A stretch of DNA of 41,013 nt. Origin: Firmicutes bacterium CAG:194 (GTDB taxonomy: Bacteria; Bacillota; Clostridia; Lachnospirales; Lachnospiraceae). The notes beneath the pieces are model-generated. The model did no database searches, was not told where the DNA came from, and saw only the letters and a program-made list of their open reading frames with translations. The stretch is taken from NCBI GenBank assembly GCA_000432915.1, contig HF995208.1, positions 1-41,013 on the forward strand, written 5' to 3'. Of the stretch, positions 39,202-41,013 are shown piece by piece (the first letter of the stretch is position 1; each line of letters starts with the position of its first letter). The translations under genes and the position numbers were made by a program.

Positions 39202-40479
39202 CTATCTCAACATATCGTTGACCTTTGCCTGGACCTCATTGTAATTATATCCTGCGGCTTCCAGGCGGTTCTTTCTCTCTTTCCCGTTTCCCCATTTCCC
39301 GGCAATCACTTCCTTGGCTACTGCTGCCACGCTCTTTGTTGTGGCAGTGGTGCCTTTCAGCAAGGCATTTACCTGGTCCTGGACGGCTTCGTAATTGTAC
39401 CCGGCGGCGGTAAGGCGGTTCTTTCTGTCCTCTCCGTTGCCCCACTTTCCGGCAATCACTTCCTTGGCTACTGCTGCCACGCTCTTTGTTGCCTGGGACC
39501 CGCTCCCGGCGGCTTCCTTGTCATACTTCGGCACACCGTAGCCACGGATATAGCGACCATTTACGGCCAATGTCCTGCGGCCTACGGCATTGTTTTTATT
39601 GCCCTCGATAACGGTAATCTTTCCGCCGCTCACGCTCTCAACAATGCCCACATGGTCCGGCCACCCGGTACAATCCCCGGCCCCGGTATCGTCCCAATCG
39701 TAAAAAATAATGTCCCCAGGGCTTGGCGTCCTGCTATCGCTTTCCTGCCATTCCCCCAGGTTCTTGAATAATGCAATCATCTGACCGCAACCGCACTCTG
39801 TCGGTATAATACCAGTCAAACCGCACTTGATAGCCACGGCGGAAACAAAGGTGGCACACCAGGCGTCTGTATATTTGACTTTGTAACCCCTCGCCAATGG
39901 TTTATGGCTGTTGTACACGTCAATAATGCCCTTGTGTGTGCCGTCCGCTTCATTTCGTCCAATCCACGCCCTTGCTTGGGCTAATACTGCACTTGCCAAT
40001 TTTGCCATGCTTCCGGCTCCTTTCACATCATACTGCTGCAAATCGTACTGTGTAACAATCCTCATTGTATTGTCCACATACTTGCTACTGGTTGCGTACC
40101 CGTCCGCCTTAACGGTTTTAAGGTACGTTTCCGGGTCCGTAATGCCCCGTAAATTCTGATACCTGGACAACTGAATAAACTCAAAATAACCTTTCACGCC
40201 CTCTTCCATGTTGTCATACGCCCGGAAATTGTCCTTAATCTGTGTAAGGGTTCCCGGCGTATATTCTTCCATGGTGGAAAGGTTTACGCTTTTCCCGGTC
40301 CATTTTGTCCCACATTTCAGCCCAAAATAATTGTGATACACGGCGGCCAGGCGGCTTTCTCCCCAACCGCTTTCAAGTATCGCCTGGGCTATAATCGGAC
40401 TATGTACCAAAATCCCGTATGCCGGGGCGTATTTCTGCACGCACCCGGCAATCTTTTTAATAAACTCCTGCTTGTCCAT
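39202..40479 (-). CDS. Phage endolysin: glucosaminidase + CHAP amidase + two CW_7 repeats
   Basis: 425 residues. N-terminal glucosaminidase/FlgJ-type domain (about 1-155; AQAILESGWGESRLA holds the catalytic Glu, YHNYFGLKCG follows). A CHAP-type cysteine amidohydrolase follows (about 160-330; catalytic Cys in TDAWCATFVSAVAIKCG, His in GWPDHVGIVESV). Two 43-residue CW_7-like cell-wall-binding repeats (AKEVIAGKWGNGEDRKNRL and AKEVIAGKWGNGKERKNRL) close the protein. No signal peptide, so it depends on the holin 3 nt upstream for release. Degrades both glycan and peptide bonds of peptidoglycan at lysis. GAGGAAG precedes the start. Confidence 0.93.
   Translation of the reverse strand: MDKQEFIKKIAGCVQKYAPAYGILVHSPIIAQAILESGWGESRLAAVYHNYFGLKCGTKWTGKSVNLSTMEEYTPGTLTQIKDNFRAYDNMEEGVKGYFEFIQLSRYQNLRGITDPETYLKTVKADGYATSSKYVDNTMRIVTQYDLQQYDVKGAGSMAKLASAVLAQARAWIGRNEADGTHKGIIDVYNSHKPLARGYKVKYTDAWCATFVSAVAIKCGLTGIIPTECGCGQMIALFKNLGEWQESDSRTPSPGDIIFYDWDDTGAGDCTGWPDHVGIVESVSGGKITVIEGNKNNAVGRRTLAVNGRYIRGYGVPKYDKEAAGSGSQATKSVAAVAKEVIAGKWGNGEDRKNRLTAAGYNYEAVQDQVNALLKGTTATTKSVAAVAKEVIAGKWGNGKERKNRLEAAGYNYNEVQAKVNDMLR
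39299..39493 (-). repeat. Direct repeat encoding the tandem cell-wall-binding modules
   Basis: A 43-bp stretch starting CCGGCAATCACTTCC is identical at 39299-39341 and 39451-39493 (152-bp period), flanked by diverged repeat sequence. It encodes the start of each CW_7-like unit and could recombine to change unit number. Confidence 0.85.
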
Positions 40480-40482
40480 GGT

Positions 40483-40716
40483 TTACACTTCCTCTTCCGT
40501 TGTCACTTCCACTTCGGTTTCCACGTTGGCGGCGTCTGTCAAACCCTCGCCAATGATGTAGGCCACCACGGACGCCCCGGCCATGATAAGGGCCGTTACC
40601 TGGGTGGCGGTGTTCTCTGCTCCCCCGGTGGCTACAATCATCATGGAAACAAAGGACGCTACCGCCGTCCACATTTTCCGGCTTGTCAATTTCCTGGTCC
40701 AGTTAATATTTTTCAT
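40483..40716 (-). CDS. Phage holin
   Basis: 77 residues: basic N-terminus (MKNINWTRKLTSRKMWTAV), two hydrophobic stretches (about 15-30 and 40-57: AVASFVSMMIVA and ALIMAGASVVAYIIGEG) and an acidic tail ending TTEEEV. This matches small phage holins of Gram-positive bacteria that permeabilise the membrane at lysis. AGAAAGGAGAA precedes the start and the endolysin follows after 3 nt, forming a lysis cassette. Confidence 0.88.
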   Translation of the reverse strand: MKNINWTRKLTSRKMWTAVASFVSMMIVATGGAENTATQVTALIMAGASVVAYIIGEGLTDAANVETEVEVTTEEEV

Positions 40717-40771
40717 GTGGTCTTTTCTCCTTTCTTATATTTCCAAAAGCCGCTTGGCTTGTTGGTTCTGA

Positions 40772-41013
40772 TTATTCGTAAATCCCTTTTATTCCCTGCT
40801 CCGTTAAGAAGTCCTTTTGTTCATGCTTAATCTTACGGGCATATTCCAGGGCGGCTTCTGTCTCTCCGTTGGCGTGTCCATTCTTTAAGGCCGTGGCCGC
40901 CGCTTCCCCCAGGGCAATAGACGCCATGACGCTTTTTATGATAAGGACCTCGTTTTTTTCACGGATTTTTTCTTTTTCTTCCGCTTCCGTCTGCTGCTTC
41001 TTTATTTTCTGTT
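40772..41013 (-). CDS. Partial phage protein upstream of holin (C-terminal 79 aa)
   Basis: The frame is open to the window edge. The visible part starts with a highly charged coiled-coil-like stretch (KIKKQQTEAEEKEKIREK), then SVMASIALGEAAATALKNGH, and ends GIKGIYE. Small proteins of this type lie between tail genes and holin in Clostridia siphophages. The start is outside the window, and no specific function can be given. Confidence 0.7.
   Translation of the reverse strand, partial: QKIKKQQTEAEEKEKIREKNEVLIIKSVMASIALGEAAATALKNGHANGETEAALEYARKIKHEQKDFLTEQGIKGIYE

Noticed and set aside
1..41013. CRISPR array or cas genes
   Set aside because: No regularly spaced direct repeats with unique spacers and no Cas-like proteins; the only short tandem repeats are coding (8437-8532 and 39299-39493).

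Overview
The window looks like a chromosome segment of a butyrate-producing, cellodextrin-using member of the Lachnospiraceae (Firmicutes, Clostridia). The evidence is a ptb-buk pair, a GH94 cellobiose phosphorylase beside a LacI regulator and a sugar ABC transporter, split purH functions with a PurO-type IMP cyclohydrolase, secA followed by a frameshifted prfB, moderate G+C and consensus sigma-A promoters. Coprococcus-like genera fit, but the genus cannot be fixed from the sequence alone.

Layout. 1-34 is the 5' part of a tRNA-Pro. 140-3424 (minus) is a tightly overlapping housekeeping cluster: THUMP rRNA methyltransferase, cell-wall amidase, RdgB, YfcE-like phosphoesterase. 3509-3905 holds a small Asn/Lys-rich protein and a candidate C-rich small RNA. 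3923-12631 is a carbohydrate region: DUF1700 and DUF624 membrane proteins, two permeases, a binding lipoprotein, a LacI regulator and a divergent cellobiose phosphorylase. A 16-bp operator candidate occurs at both divergent promoters. 12700-19281 (minus) is a signalling operon: a structured leader RNA, a giant ECF-S-like/beta-propeller/HD-GYP sensor, a BMP-family ligand-binding protein and a cardiolipin synthase. tRNA-Arg(ACG) follows at 19452.

19717-23491 is a Gld-type ABC module (ATPase, GldF-GldG fusion, DUF4340). 23598-25218 is a glycine-riboswitch-controlled AGCS symporter. 25223-25432 is packed with palindromes. 25419-29182 is prfB and secA. 29332-31423 is ptb-buk for butyrate formation. 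31478-31965 contains two large imperfect hairpin elements. 31976-33898 is the two-gene replacement for PurH. 34046-35503 is a membrane-anchored lipase-like hydrolase.

From about 35520 the sequence becomes accessory: a type I toxin-antitoxin locus (28-aa holin-like toxin with a convergent antisense RNA), an IS30 transposase, then small regulatory genes, a divergent XRE/PH-domain pair with twin operators, and the lysis end (endolysin, holin) of a prophage that continues past the right edge.

The strongest leads are the pseudoknotted leader RNA at 19093-19281 together with the sensor operon it precedes, the type I toxin-antitoxin locus at 35528-35929, the C-rich sRNA candidate at 3811-3905, and the large palindromic elements at 31478-31965 with a shared core at 25248.
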